NCBI GenBank assembly: GCA_002347405.1
Contig: DDXB01000077.1
Coordinates: forward strand, 45,522-96,434
DNA from: Rhodocyclaceae bacterium UBA2271
GTDB taxonomy: Bacteria > Pseudomonadota > Gammaproteobacteria > Burkholderiales > Rhodocyclaceae
Length of the DNA stretch: 50,913 nucleotides
Direction: 5' to 3'
The position numbers were made by a program, and so were the translations under genes. Positions 16,056-25,152 of the stretch are shown here, piece by piece. How positions within the stretch are numbered: position 1 is the stretch's first letter; each line of letters starts with the position of its first letter. A model generated the notes under the pieces. It ran no database searches. It was given only the letters and a program-made list of their open reading frames with translations, and was not told the origin of the DNA.

Positions 16056-16117
16056 GTCTCGCCGCCGGGACAAACCCTCTCTCCCGCTTGCGGGAGAGAG
16101 GGCTGCCAAGGCGAGGC
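16056..16117 (-). repeat. Long palindromic repeat, arms about GGCGAG/CTCGCC
   Basis: The minus strand reads GCCTCGCC, then TTGGCAGCC, a CTCTCTCCCGC hairpin, then GTCCCGGC and GGCGAGAC. Seven of eight arm positions pair. The core halves match the other long forms, while the arm sequence differs from GCGTTTGC. Confidence 0.6.
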
Positions 16118-16290
16118 GGCACGCGGCGCCAGCCGCAATCCCCACCCAAGCTTGAACGGGGGCGCCCCGTAACAGACGAGCGCAGCGACAACAAGCGACA
16201 CAGTCGCGCAGTTGCGGCGTAGGCTAATGCCGGCAACGCCGGCGTTAAGCCGCGTAGCGGCGGCCGTAGGCAAAAAAACAGTCACCTCCA

Positions 16291-16359
16291 CCGCGAGGGG
16301 GAGGCTCGGAGGGGGCGGGCGTTTAATCCCCGCGAGGGGGAGGCTCGGAGGGGGCGGGC
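16291..16359. repeat. Two direct 30-bp repeats
   Basis: A 30-bp unit beginning CCGCGAGGGGGAGGCTCGG occupies 16291-16320 and, unchanged, 16330-16359, with nine bases between. Only two copies exist, and they lie at the end of an intergenic repeat just downstream of the MocR gene stop. Confidence 0.85.
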
Positions 16360-16370
16360 CTAAGTTTGAG

Positions 16371-17795
16371 TTAGCCGGAGGCTAACTCCCCCAACCGCTT
16401 CACCGCCGCCTCGATGACCTCGCTCCACGGATTGCCGCAGTTGAGCCGCAGGCAATTCCGATACAGGCCGCTGGCCGAAAACAGTTCGCCCGGCACGAAG
16501 GCGATGCCCTCGGCGATGGCGCGCGGAAAGAGCGCCGCCGTGTCAATGTCACCGGGCAATTCGACCCACAGCACAAAGCCGCCCAGCGGGCGCGCCATGC
16601 GTGTGCCGGCCGGGAAGTAGCGCGTAACCGCTGCCATCATCTGTTCGACCTGGTGCTGAAAATGGCGCTTCAGTCCGTGCACCTGTCGTTCATAGGCGCC
16701 CGATTCGAATACTTCGGCCAACACGCGCTGGGTGATGGGGTTGGTGCCGCCGCTCGACAATGTTCTTTGCAGGGTGACGGCGGCGTGGTACTTGCCGGCG
16801 GCGGCAAAGCCGATGCGCAGGGCGGGCGACAGACATTTTGACAACGAGGCGCACAGCATGACATTGCCGCTGGTCTTCCCGCCGGCGTCGAACGCCTTGA
16901 TCGGCCAGGGCCGGCGGGCGTCGAAGCAGAGATCGCCATGGATATCGTCCTCGATCACCGGGATGTTGCGCGCCGCCATCAGTTGCGCGAGTTTGCGCTT
17001 GCTCTCGTCCGGCATCACGCAGCCGAGGGGATTGCTGGCGTTTGGCACCAGCAAAACAGCGGCCACCTTGCCGTCGCGCGTAGCCAGATCAAGCGCCGCC
17101 ACTGACATGCCGGTCAGGGGTTCGGTGGGAATCTCCAGCGCCTTGAGGCCAAGGCTTTCCAGCAACTGCAACATCAGGTAATAGGCGGGGGATTCGACGG
17201 CGACGATGTCGCCGGGGCGGGTCACCGTCCGCAGGCACAGGCACAAGGCTTCCGTACAGGAGTTGGTGACGACGATTTCGCCGCTGTCGAGCGGCCCGCC
17301 CCACGCCAGCGAACGGCGCACGATCTGGCGGACCAGTTGCGGGTCGTTCATGTCGATATAGCTGCCGCCCGCCAGCAGCTGGGGAAAGCGGCGGGCGACA
17401 TTTGCGTAGCGACGGTTGAGCGCGCCTATCGGCAGCAAAGAGGCCGCCGGCAGGGCGAGGCCGAGCGGCACGACGCCGGGTTTCACGGCTGCCTGCAGCA
17501 CGCGCATCAGCCGCTGATTGAGGTCGACCGCAACAGGTTCATCCGGTGTGCTGAGGGCACCGGTGGCTGCCAGCGGCTGCGGCCGGGCACGCACAAAAAA
17601 GCCGGATTGCGGGCGCGCCTCGACCAGTCCGCGCATTTCAAGCTGGCGAAATGCCTGCACGGCCGTCGAAATCGACACCCGCTGTTCCTGTGCCAGCTTG
17701 CGTACCGATGGCAAGCGCTCGCCGGCCCGCAACATGCCGCTGACTATCAGTCCGGCGACGTCGTCGGCCAGCTTTTCGTAGCGTAATTTACTCAT
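16371..17795 (-). CDS. MocR-type GntR/aminotransferase regulator
   Basis: This 474-residue protein starts at the ATG at 17795 behind GGAAAGG. The open frame runs 22 codons further without signs of coding. Residues about 1-70 are a GntR winged helix (RYEKLADDVAGLI and LPSVRKLAQEQRVSISTAVQAF). The rest is a fold-type I aminotransferase with the PLP lysine probably in ASLSKCLSPALRIG. MocR proteins sense PLP-linked ligands and commonly regulate divergent genes; here that is the DUF2917 gene. Half-sites of the form AACTGTA lie in the shared intergenic region. The regulated pathway is not evident. Confidence 0.92.
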   Translation of the reverse strand: MSKLRYEKLADDVAGLIVSGMLRAGERLPSVRKLAQEQRVSISTAVQAFRQLEMRGLVEARPQSGFFVRARPQPLAATGALSTPDEPVAVDLNQRLMRVLQAAVKPGVVPLGLALPAASLLPIGALNRRYANVARRFPQLLAGGSYIDMNDPQLVRQIVRRSLAWGGPLDSGEIVVTNSCTEALCLCLRTVTRPGDIVAVESPAYYLMLQLLESLGLKALEIPTEPLTGMSVAALDLATRDGKVAAVLLVPNASNPLGCVMPDESKRKLAQLMAARNIPVIEDDIHGDLCFDARRPWPIKAFDAGGKTSGNVMLCASLSKCLSPALRIGFAAAGKYHAAVTLQRTLSSGGTNPITQRVLAEVFESGAYERQVHGLKRHFQHQVEQMMAAVTRYFPAGTRMARPLGGFVLWVELPGDIDTAALFPRAIAEGIAFVPGELFSASGLYRNCLRLNCGNPWSEVIEAAVKRLGELASG

Positions 17796-17814
17796 CCGCT
17801 TAACCTTTCCGATC

Positions 17815-17900
17815 AATACAGTTGCCCAAGCAGATAACCAGTACAGTTTGTAACAAATCAAATTGTAATGGTCACAATAATCATTTTCTGCAACTGTACC
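17815..17900. promoter_or_regulatory. Candidate MocR operator half-sites
   Basis: Three similar sequences lie between the divergent genes: AATACAGTTG (17815-17824) and GTACAGTTTG (17841-17850), both in reverse orientation, and CAACTGTACC (17891-17900) in forward orientation. The shared core is AACTGTA. MocR regulators bind repeated half-sites in such gaps, so these are plausible, but no experiment or comparison supports them here. Confidence 0.4.
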
Positions 17901-17953
17901 ATTCTCCTCGGACTATCTAAACTGATGTCAGATGTTTCATCAAGGAGAATTGA

Positions 17954-18292
17954 ATGACCAACCGGGAACTATTCCTGCAACACAATCGCCCCTTGCGTAT
18001 AGACGCCATGGGAGCGGCTGTCTTGGTCAAGTGCCTCACCGGGACAGTCTGGTTGACCAGTTCCAAATGCGCAGGTGACATTTTTCTCCGTGCGGGTGAC
18101 CGCTTCGTTGTGGAAGGTAGTGGACTCACCCTGATTGAAGGCATGGGTAGCGCGCGCGTTGTTCTGCAACCACCCGTGTCGCGCTGGATGAGCGCAATTG
18201 CTGTCGCGAGGAGTTGGTTTTTGCTATCTTCCCGGCATGAACGCATGCGAACTGTGCGATTCCCCCGGTGGAGAAATCCTCTGGCAGGATGA
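17954..18292 (+). CDS. DUF2917 family protein
   Basis: This 112-residue protein has a cupin-like beta region (LRIDAMGAAVLVKCLTGTVWLT, then GDIFLRAGDRFVVEGSGLTLIEGM) that matches DUF2917 proteins, found mostly in betaproteobacteria and without known function. AAGGAG precedes the start. It diverges from the MocR regulator, which suggests but does not prove regulation by it. The last 19 codons overlap the HIT-family gene in another frame, so the annotated C terminus could be longer than the functional domain. Confidence 0.75.
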   Translation: MTNRELFLQHNRPLRIDAMGAAVLVKCLTGTVWLTSSKCAGDIFLRAGDRFVVEGSGLTLIEGMGSARVVLQPPVSRWMSAIAVARSWFLLSSRHERMRTVRFPRWRNPLAG

Positions 18293-18659
18293 TTTCTGCC
18301 GCGTCATCCGCGTTGGCGGTGGCGAGGCCGACGCCTTTCCCGGCTTTTGCCGGGTCATCTGGCAGGCCCATGCGCGGGAGTTGTCCGACCTGACGGCACC
18401 TGAGCGGCGGCATCTGCTGGATGTGGTCGCCGCCACCGAAGCTGCCGTGCGCGCGGTGGTGCACCCGGACAAGATCAACCTGGCCAGTCTGGGCAATGTT
18501 GTCCCGCATCTGCACTGGCATGTGATTCCGCGCTGGACGGACGACAGCCACTTCCCCGCACCGATCTGGGCAACAGCATCGCGCCCGCCCCCCGCCCGCG
18601 CTCTACCCACGAACACTGATCTGCTGGCGGCACTGACCGCCCATTTGGATACCACATGA
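18237..18659 (+). CDS. HIT-family nucleotide-binding protein
   Basis: This 140-residue protein has the histidine-triad motif HLHWHVIP near residue 90, with the preceding NLASLGNVVPHLHWH context of betaproteobacterial HIT hydrolases. The N terminus MNACELC carries a cysteine pair that may bind metal. I chose the ATG at 18237 because homology begins there; a TTG 13 codons upstream is possible. HIT proteins hydrolyse or transfer nucleotidyl groups, with the substrate unknown here. It overlaps the end of the DUF2917 gene. Confidence 0.88.
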   Translation: MNACELCDSPGGEILWQDDFCRVIRVGGGEADAFPGFCRVIWQAHARELSDLTAPERRHLLDVVAATEAAVRAVVHPDKINLASLGNVVPHLHWHVIPRWTDDSHFPAPIWATASRPPPARALPTNTDLLAALTAHLDTT

Positions 18660-18737
18660 TGCCCCATCTCCCCGGCCTCTATTGCCAGGCATGGGGCGAC
18701 ACCAGTTTGCGGGCTGCACCCGCCCCCTATTTAGACC

Positions 18738-18768
18738 GTTCCTCCTTGGGACGGCCCCGCGGAGGAAC
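18738..18768 (+). promoter_or_regulatory. Palindromic element covering the PilZ-like gene RBS
   Basis: Arms GTTCCTCC (18738-18745) and GGAGGAAC (18761-18768) surround the 15-nt core TTGGGACGGCCCCGC. The 3' arm is the Shine-Dalgarno sequence of the start at 18772, so folding would hide it. Related elements stand at 26608-26638 and 36943-36973 ahead of other genes. Confidence 0.7.
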
Positions 18769-18771
18769 TCC

Positions 18772-20418
18772 ATGAAAATCGACCTGCCCCCTACCAGCGC
18801 GGATAACCCGCCGATTTTTACCAGTCTCGAAGCGTGCAGAGCCTGGCAACAGGCGCTGCCGCTGACAAATCCCATTCAGGTGCAGGCGCAACTGTTGCGC
18901 CAGCTCCATGTGCTGAACCGCTACAGCCTGCCGGTTGAAACGCGGCTGGCAATGCTTGAAACGCTACGCGAGGCGGTTCACTTCGTCCAGGAAGAAGGCG
19001 AGAAGAAATTTTCCGGCAAGCCGCTGCCCCTCGCGCCGCCGGACCAGGCGGCGTTCGACGCTTTACAGAGTCTGTGGCAGGCTTTCATCACCGGCTATTT
19101 GCGCTGCATTGAATCTTGTCAGGCCGGCAACGGCAGCCCCAAGGCCGAGACCCCGATGATCTGTCAGCGGGCGTTGGCAGCGCTGGCCGAGAATCAGCTT
19201 GATATCGTGCGAGCCGGGCATCAGCCGGGCGAGGACCATTGGCGTATGGTATTGCAACTGTATGCCTGTGCCGAAGCACAGGGTGTGGCAACCATTCCGG
19301 TCGATGACAACCTGCACGCAGGCCAGCCAATGACTCCGGCGTCGACTTTCGCCGAAATGATGCTGCTTGCCGCTGCGGGGTTGCACGAGCTATTGCCCCG
19401 CCAGCAACTCTGGGTCATGCGCTGGGCACGGCGCTGGTCAGGCAAGATCAAGATACTGAGCGCGCCGCCCGAACTCAGGACACCGGCACTGCCACTCTGC
19501 GTTGACCTGGAGGGCAGCATCCCGGCCAGCTTCAAACCACTGGCCGGGCCCGGCGCACGCTGGCTGGAAACGACCGAATTGCGTAAAAGCCTGAAAAAAC
19601 GCCTCACCTTGCTCGCCAAAGGTGATCCTGCCGATACGCCGGCCCGGCTCGGCCTGGGCGAAGACTGCCAGCAGCCGATCTGCGGCGAGGTGTTGCGCCG
19701 CATTTATCCACGCTGGGTCAAGGGCGGAATAATGCGTCGCTACGAGCGACATCCGATGAAAGGCATCTGCCGCTTCGTCGCCGGTATCGACGTGATCCAC
19801 TATTACCTTTCCGGCCACCGCCCCTTCAAGCCGCCCGGCAGCATCAGTGCCGATGACCTGCGCCGCCAGCGCGACGAACTCGCCACCTTTGGCCGCATCG
19901 CCGCACGCTTTGAAGAGGAGTACAGCCGCAACCATGGTTACCAGCTGGAAAGCTGGGAGGTGGTCGAAGATTGGGGATTGCTCGATCAATCGAGTGGCGG
20001 CTTGCTGCTGATGCGGCCGCTGGCCCAGTCCGGCGGTCGCCTGGGCATTGGCCAGATGGTCGCCGTGCAGCCTGCCGGAACCAGCGGCCTGCTGCTCGGC
20101 ATGGTGCGCTGGGCACAGATTTCCGGCGACAACCTGGCGGCCGGCGTTCAGTTGATTCCGGGTGAACCGGTACCGGCAGCGGTGCGTGCCACCGGCGTGA
20201 TGGCAACCCAGGAAAAACATAAACCGGCCTTTGTCCTGCCCCCACTGGAGGCGCTCAAGTTACCTGCCAGCCTCATCCTGTTGTCCGGCAGCTTCAAGCC
20301 GGAACGCATCGTCGAGGTCTGGACGGAGCAAGGATCGCGCGAGGTAAAACTCAAGTCGATCATCGACCGCGGCGCAGGTTTCGAACGGGTAAGCTATGAG
20401 GAAATGCCGGGTCGCTGA
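18772..20418 (+). CDS. PilZ-like c-di-GMP effector candidate
   Basis: This 548-residue protein starts at the ATG at 18772 after GGAGGAAC; the upstream in-frame extension is repeat sequence. I do not recognise a named family for the helical first 350 residues. The C-terminal third (LESWEVVEDWGLLDQSSGGL, then IGQMVAVQP and GLLLGMVRWAQISGDN, ending GVQLIPGEPV) has the D/N-x-S-x-x-G and beta-barrel pattern of PilZ domains. The canonical RxxxR motif may lie in RRYERHPMKG. It is convergent with a GGDEF-EAL gene 23 nt away, which supports a c-di-GMP link. The assignment is tentative. Confidence 0.6.
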   Translation: MKIDLPPTSADNPPIFTSLEACRAWQQALPLTNPIQVQAQLLRQLHVLNRYSLPVETRLAMLETLREAVHFVQEEGEKKFSGKPLPLAPPDQAAFDALQSLWQAFITGYLRCIESCQAGNGSPKAETPMICQRALAALAENQLDIVRAGHQPGEDHWRMVLQLYACAEAQGVATIPVDDNLHAGQPMTPASTFAEMMLLAAAGLHELLPRQQLWVMRWARRWSGKIKILSAPPELRTPALPLCVDLEGSIPASFKPLAGPGARWLETTELRKSLKKRLTLLAKGDPADTPARLGLGEDCQQPICGEVLRRIYPRWVKGGIMRRYERHPMKGICRFVAGIDVIHYYLSGHRPFKPPGSISADDLRRQRDELATFGRIAARFEEEYSRNHGYQLESWEVVEDWGLLDQSSGGLLLMRPLAQSGGRLGIGQMVAVQPAGTSGLLLGMVRWAQISGDNLAAGVQLIPGEPVPAAVRATGVMATQEKHKPAFVLPPLEALKLPASLILLSGSFKPERIVEVWTEQGSREVKLKSIIDRGAGFERVSYEEMPGR

Positions 20419-20441
20419 GTTACGTCAGGCTGCTTGCCCGC

Positions 20442-23400
20442 TCAGTTGCCGGCAAGGGAATTTGAAGGACCGGGCGGTACGAGCTGGGCGTTGAATGCCG
20501 CTGCGGTTAGCGGACGACTGAAATGGTAGCCTTGGGCGTATTTGCAGGCGCTCAGTCGCAGCAGGTCCGCCTGCTCGGCAGTCTCGACGCCCTCGGCGAC
20601 CACGGATAGGCCCAGGCTGCGCGCCATCGCCAGGATGGCTTCGACCAATGCGCGATCGGCCGGATCGCTTGCCATGTCGCGCACGAATCCCCGGTCGATC
20701 TTGACGTGGTGCACCGGAAAGCGCTTCAGATAGGCGAGTGACGAGTAGCCGGTGCCGAAATCGTCAATGGCCAGCTTCAGCCCTGCTTCGCCGGCTGCGA
20801 CGAACCACTCCTGGATGGCCGGCGAATCGACGAGCAATACGCCCTCGGTGATTTCAAGCACGATCTGCCGTGGCGACAGTTCGTGCTGCGCCAGTGTGCT
20901 GAGGATGTGCTTCACTGACAGTGCGTCAGGCAACTGGCGCACCGAGACGTTGATGGCCATGGTGAGTTGATGTCCGGCAGCCTGCCAGGCAACCAATTGG
21001 CGACAACACTCTGCGAAGACCCAGGTGCCGATTTCGCGGATCAGGCCGGTTTCTTCCGCCAGCGGAATGAAATTGTCGGGGCCGACCAGTCCGCGCTGCG
21101 GATGCAGCCAGCGCAGCAACGCTTCGGCACCGATGATGCCGCCGGTGCCAAGGTCGATTATCGGCTGATAGTGCAGCACAAACTCGCGGCGCGCCAGGGC
21201 GACACGCAGGTCGGTCTCCAGCATGCGCCTTTCCACAGCCGCAGTGGTCATCGCCATTGTGAAAAACTGGGCGTTGTTGCGGCCGGCATTCTTGGCCCGG
21301 TACATGGCCAGGTCGGCGTTGCGGAACAGTGTCTCGATGTCGTCACCGTCATTGGGGAAGAGCGTGATGCCGATCGAGGCACCGATGTGGACCTCATTGC
21401 CGTCGAAGGCAAAGGGTTCTGCCATGCGGGCGATGATCTTGTCGGCCACGGCAGCGGCGGCCACGGTGTCTTCGATGTTGGCGAGCAGGACGACGAACTC
21501 ATCCCCGCCCTGGCGCGCAATGGTGTCGGTTTCGCGCACGCAGTGGTGCAGGCGTTCGGCCACCGACTGCAGCAGGCGGTCGCCAATGGCATGGCCCAGC
21601 GTGTCATTGACCTGTTTGAAGAGATCGAGATCGAGAAACAGAATTGCCACCAGCGTGTCTTCGCGGCGCGCCTGCTTGAGGGCCTGGCCGAGGCGTTCGG
21701 CGAGCAGGTTGCGGTTGGGCAGCCCGGTCAGCGCATCGTAGTTGGCGCGGTAGGCAAGTTCGGCCTCGCTGCGTTTGCGCTGCGTGATGTCGATGAATAT
21801 CGAAACGTATTCGACGACCACGCCGGCAGCGTCCCTGACTGCCGAGATGATCTGCCACTCGGGGTAGACCTCACCATTCTTGCGGCGATTCCAGACTTCG
21901 CCTTCCCAGCGTCCCGTCGCCAGCAGTTGTTGCCACATTGCAGCGTAATAGTCCGCATCCTGATGTCCGGACTTGAGCAGGCGTGGCGTCTGCCCCACCG
22001 CTGCTTCAGCCGTGTAACCGGTGGTGATCGTGAATGCCGGGTTGACGCGCTTGATGACCCCCGCCGCGTCGGTGATCATGATCGCCTCGCTGGTGGCGCT
22101 GAACACCGTCGCCGCTTCGCGAATCGCCCGCTCGGCTTCGACGCGCCCGGTGATGTCATGGATGATCGAGTAGAGGACCAGCCGGCCATCGTGGATGTAG
22201 GGGCCCGAATAGACCTCGACGGTGCGAAACTCGCCATTCTTGAGCCGTTGCGGAAAAATGAAATGTTCACGGCCTTCCTGCTGCGCCTGCAACATCTCCG
22301 CAGTTACTTCGTCATGGTTCAGCGGGTTGATATCGGCACTGCGCAACGCCAGCATTTCGTCGTGGCTGTAGCCGTAGAAGTTGCTCGCCGCCGGGTTGGC
22401 GTCGATGATGCGGCCATCGGCCGGATCGATCAGCAACATGACCGCTTTCGATTCGGTAAAGAAGCCGCGATAGCGGGCCTCGCTGTTCTTGAGCTCCACC
22501 ATGAGCTGTTCGAGTTTTTCGGCGGCGTGCCGCTGCTCGGTAATGTCGGTGTTGGTGCCGATCAAGCGCAGTGGTTGGCCAGCGGCATCGCGCTTCAGAA
22601 CACGACCGACGGCCAGCACCCAGCGATAGCTGCCATCCTTTGCCCGGACCCGGTAACTGGTCTGGTAGTTATTGGTTTCGCCGCGGAAATGGCGACCGAC
22701 GGCTTTACGCACTTCAAGGAGGTCTGCGGGATGGAGTAGTACGCGCCAGGCATCGAGGGTGTTGGCAATCTCGTCGTCGGCATAGCCGAGCATGTGTTTC
22801 CACATGGGCGAGAAGAAAATCTCGCGGGTCTGCGGATTCCAGTCCCACACCCCGTGGTCCGCGCCCTCGAGGGCAAATTGCCAGCGTTCCTTTTCTTCCC
22901 TGATGGCGCTTTCGCGCAGCCGCAAGGCGCTTGCCATCTGATTGATGTTGGTGGCGATGGCCTCGAATTCGTCGCCGGTCCGGAGCTTGATGGGAGTATC
23001 GAGTTCGCCCTGCGCATAGGCTTGGACGCCCGCGCTCAAGTTGTCGAACGGCGTGCTGATCCAGCGCCGACCGGCCCAGTTGGCCAATGGAATGGTCAAC
23101 AGCAGCGAACCGACCAACACTGCCAGCACTACGGCCAGGGTATTCCTCTGCTCATTTTGAGCCGTCGCCCGGTCAAGCGCGGTGACAAACCAGACCTGCT
23201 CATTGCCTGCCAGTGTCAGGGCGGCAGTGTCGAGGTAATACTGTGGATGTTGTGGAGCCTCTGGCTTGGCAAGCTCAAGGCCGGTGTCCAGTATGTCGGG
23301 TGAATTGGCGAATTGTTCGGGCTTGAGTCCATAGCGATTGTCCACAGCGAAATTGCCACTGAACAGCGGGTCGAGTGCCATGTTGCGCTCTCGGGCCAGG

Positions 23401-24113
23401 GCATTCAAGTCATCAGGCGCAAAGGTATAGGCAATGCGCACCCAGCCGACGCGTTTGTTTTCGCCGCCGCGCGGGCGCAAAACAGGGGCGATGGCTTCGA
23501 AAGTCAGGTGATTTTGCTGGCTGCGCAGTTCCCGGCCAAGGGGAGCATCGGGCAGGCCGAAGTCCTGCGCCTGCCGCGGCGTACCTTCCGGCAGGGCAAT
23601 TTCCGTCCAGTCTGCCCCGGTAGCGCTGGTGCCGAGAAGATAGGACTTCCCCTCATGGTGGGTACCGATGCCCGCAATCTGCGAGATAAACCCATCGGCA
23701 GATGATTTCTTGCCCGCAAAGGCGACCAGCAGGCCGTTGCCGTCATAGACGCTGAGTGCGTCGATTCGCAGGGTTGCGACATTTTCCCGGAGCTCGGTGG
23801 CAAGCTTGCGTTTCTCACTGTCATAAATCGTTGCCCGATCCGTTTCCGGTGACGCGTAATCGGTCAACAAGGCGAGCGTGGCGATGATGTCACCCCGACG
23901 GGCCAGTGCGTGCGCATTGGCAACCAGATGCGTACGCTGGTCGGTCAGTCGCGTGCCCAGTTCGCGGAGCAGGGTATGGGCAGTCTGGGCTGACTGCTGG
24001 TGATGCTGTCGATTGATCAGCCAGCTCAAGGTGATAGCTACCAACGCAAAGGCCAGCGTCAGCGTGCCGGCCAGCAACAGCAACACCTTGCGCCTGATGG
24101 AACCCTGCTTCAT
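20442..24113 (-). CDS. Membrane PAS-GGDEF-EAL c-di-GMP enzyme
   Basis: This 1223-residue protein would make or degrade c-di-GMP. Membrane helices at about 9-31 and 326-346 flank a large periplasmic sensor region. A HAMP-like segment lies at about 345-405, with PAS domains at about 405-530, 545-660 and 665-785. The cyclase site GGDEF (869-873) and the phosphodiesterase site EALLR (997-1001), with DDFGTGYSSL later, are intact, so both activities are possible. The start overlaps the stop of an upstream periplasmic binding protein gene by four bases. This suggests that a bound ligand is read by the periplasmic region, as in LuxP-LuxQ pairs. Confidence 0.92.
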   Translation of the reverse strand: MKQGSIRRKVLLLLAGTLTLAFALVAITLSWLINRQHHQQSAQTAHTLLRELGTRLTDQRTHLVANAHALARRGDIIATLALLTDYASPETDRATIYDSEKRKLATELRENVATLRIDALSVYDGNGLLVAFAGKKSSADGFISQIAGIGTHHEGKSYLLGTSATGADWTEIALPEGTPRQAQDFGLPDAPLGRELRSQQNHLTFEAIAPVLRPRGGENKRVGWVRIAYTFAPDDLNALARERNMALDPLFSGNFAVDNRYGLKPEQFANSPDILDTGLELAKPEAPQHPQYYLDTAALTLAGNEQVWFVTALDRATAQNEQRNTLAVVLAVLVGSLLLTIPLANWAGRRWISTPFDNLSAGVQAYAQGELDTPIKLRTGDEFEAIATNINQMASALRLRESAIREEKERWQFALEGADHGVWDWNPQTREIFFSPMWKHMLGYADDEIANTLDAWRVLLHPADLLEVRKAVGRHFRGETNNYQTSYRVRAKDGSYRWVLAVGRVLKRDAAGQPLRLIGTNTDITEQRHAAEKLEQLMVELKNSEARYRGFFTESKAVMLLIDPADGRIIDANPAASNFYGYSHDEMLALRSADINPLNHDEVTAEMLQAQQEGREHFIFPQRLKNGEFRTVEVYSGPYIHDGRLVLYSIIHDITGRVEAERAIREAATVFSATSEAIMITDAAGVIKRVNPAFTITTGYTAEAAVGQTPRLLKSGHQDADYYAAMWQQLLATGRWEGEVWNRRKNGEVYPEWQIISAVRDAAGVVVEYVSIFIDITQRKRSEAELAYRANYDALTGLPNRNLLAERLGQALKQARREDTLVAILFLDLDLFKQVNDTLGHAIGDRLLQSVAERLHHCVRETDTIARQGGDEFVVLLANIEDTVAAAAVADKIIARMAEPFAFDGNEVHIGASIGITLFPNDGDDIETLFRNADLAMYRAKNAGRNNAQFFTMAMTTAAVERRMLETDLRVALARREFVLHYQPIIDLGTGGIIGAEALLRWLHPQRGLVGPDNFIPLAEETGLIREIGTWVFAECCRQLVAWQAAGHQLTMAINVSVRQLPDALSVKHILSTLAQHELSPRQIVLEITEGVLLVDSPAIQEWFVAAGEAGLKLAIDDFGTGYSSLAYLKRFPVHHVKIDRGFVRDMASDPADRALVEAILAMARSLGLSVVAEGVETAEQADLLRLSACKYAQGYHFSRPLTAAAFNAQLVPPGPSNSLAGN

Positions 24114-25075
24114 GGCCGGTCCATGAACCAGAACACCGGTTCGACCCGCTCAACGTTCTTGTGTGTGACGAGAATCGAGTCGACCACCGTCAGCTTTTTC
24201 GCCGGTTTGCCGTTGCGGAGTAGCCTGACGATGGCCGCAGCGCTTTCCTTGCCGATGGTGGGAAAGCGAAATGAGGCATCCATCGCGCCGGCGCGAATCG
24301 CCGCGCGTGCTTCGTCGACATAGTAGACGCCGGTAATGGGGATTTTCTGCGGATCGAGGCCGGCTTTTTGCAGCGCCTGAACAGCACCCAGCGCCATGCT
24401 GTCCGACTGGGCATATATCGCATCGAAGCCGATTTTCTCGTCCAGCGCCTCTTCGACGCGCAGAATGGCCTGAACCCGCTGGTAGTTGGCCGGCTTGATC
24501 GCCGCCACCTTGAGCCCGGGCCAGTGCGTCAACTCCTGCAGGAATCCCTCGGTCCGTTCGTTGGCCGAACTGGAGGCTGGCACGCCCTGCAACATGAGGA
24601 TGCGGCCCTGACCCTTGAGCCGTCTTGCCAGATAGCGCGCCGCCTGGCGGGCGATGGCGTGGTTGTCGGGCGCAATGAACTGGGTGAACTCTTCGCCATT
24701 GACGCGCCGCGTCAGCAGGATGACCGGGATGCCCCGGCGATACACCCGCGCGATCGGTTCGCGCAGTTGTTCGGCATGGGGCGGGCTGGTGACGAGCACA
24801 TCCACGCCCTTTGCCGCGAGATCCTCGATGTCCTGCACCAGCCGCGCGATGTCGCCCCGGGCATCGGTGTAGATGAATTCGATATCGGGATATTGCGCCA
24901 GGGCGTTCTTGAGATCATGCACCTGGGCCGCGCGCCAACTGTCGGCCATCGAGTCCTGCGCGAAGGCGACGACATGTTTCTTCTTGTTCGGGGATGGTCC
25001 TTCCATGCCGGTAGCAGCAAGGGCCGCGCAAGCGGCAAACCAAAGAGCGGCGAAAGCGACAAGGCAGCGGTGCAT
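24110..25075 (-). CDS. Periplasmic sugar-type binding protein
   Basis: This 321-residue protein has a signal peptide (MHRCLVAFAALWFAACAALAA) and a type I periplasmic binding fold like RbsB/LuxP. Landmarks are VVAFAQDSMADSWRAAQVHD, DIEDLAAKGVDVLVTSPP, the QFIAPDNHAIARQAARYL hinge region and YAQSDSMALGAVQALQKAGL. No ABC permease or ATPase is nearby. Instead its stop overlaps the GGDEF-EAL start in ATGA, so it more likely delivers a signal than a nutrient. The ligand, sugar-like or otherwise, is unknown. A cysteine in the signal region (FAACAA) leaves a lipoprotein possible. Confidence 0.88.
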   Translation of the reverse strand: MHRCLVAFAALWFAACAALAATGMEGPSPNKKKHVVAFAQDSMADSWRAAQVHDLKNALAQYPDIEFIYTDARGDIARLVQDIEDLAAKGVDVLVTSPPHAEQLREPIARVYRRGIPVILLTRRVNGEEFTQFIAPDNHAIARQAARYLARRLKGQGRILMLQGVPASSSANERTEGFLQELTHWPGLKVAAIKPANYQRVQAILRVEEALDEKIGFDAIYAQSDSMALGAVQALQKAGLDPQKIPITGVYYVDEARAAIRAGAMDASFRFPTIGKESAAAIVRLLRNGKPAKKLTVVDSILVTHKNVERVEPVFWFMDRP

Positions 25076-25152
25076 CGGAGCGAACCACTTCCGTCTGAAT
25101 CAGGATCCGCGAATATACATCTTTTTGGCTAGATGGGCACCCCCGGATCTAA

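Larger units (their letters stand above)
15979..16370 (-). repeat. Gene-free stretch with reversed intergenic repeat
   Basis: No gene is visible. The stretch carries, in reverse orientation, the same modules as the regions at 3000 and 13810. These are a palindrome with an inner CTCTCTCCCGCTTGCGGGAGAGAG hairpin-type sequence (16074-16098), a CGCCCCGTAACAGACGAGCGCAG block and a G-rich end. It ends with two direct 30-bp copies listed separately. Confidence 0.7.

Noticed and set aside
16291..16359. Two direct 30-bp repeats with a short spacer, resembling CRISPR units
   Set aside because: Only two copies, a 9-bp spacer and no cas genes; they are part of a G-rich intergenic repeat.
20967..22739. 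Plus-strand open frame of 590 codons inside the GGDEF-EAL gene
   Set aside because: It is the complement of conserved PAS/GGDEF/EAL coding sequence, with no domain of its own.
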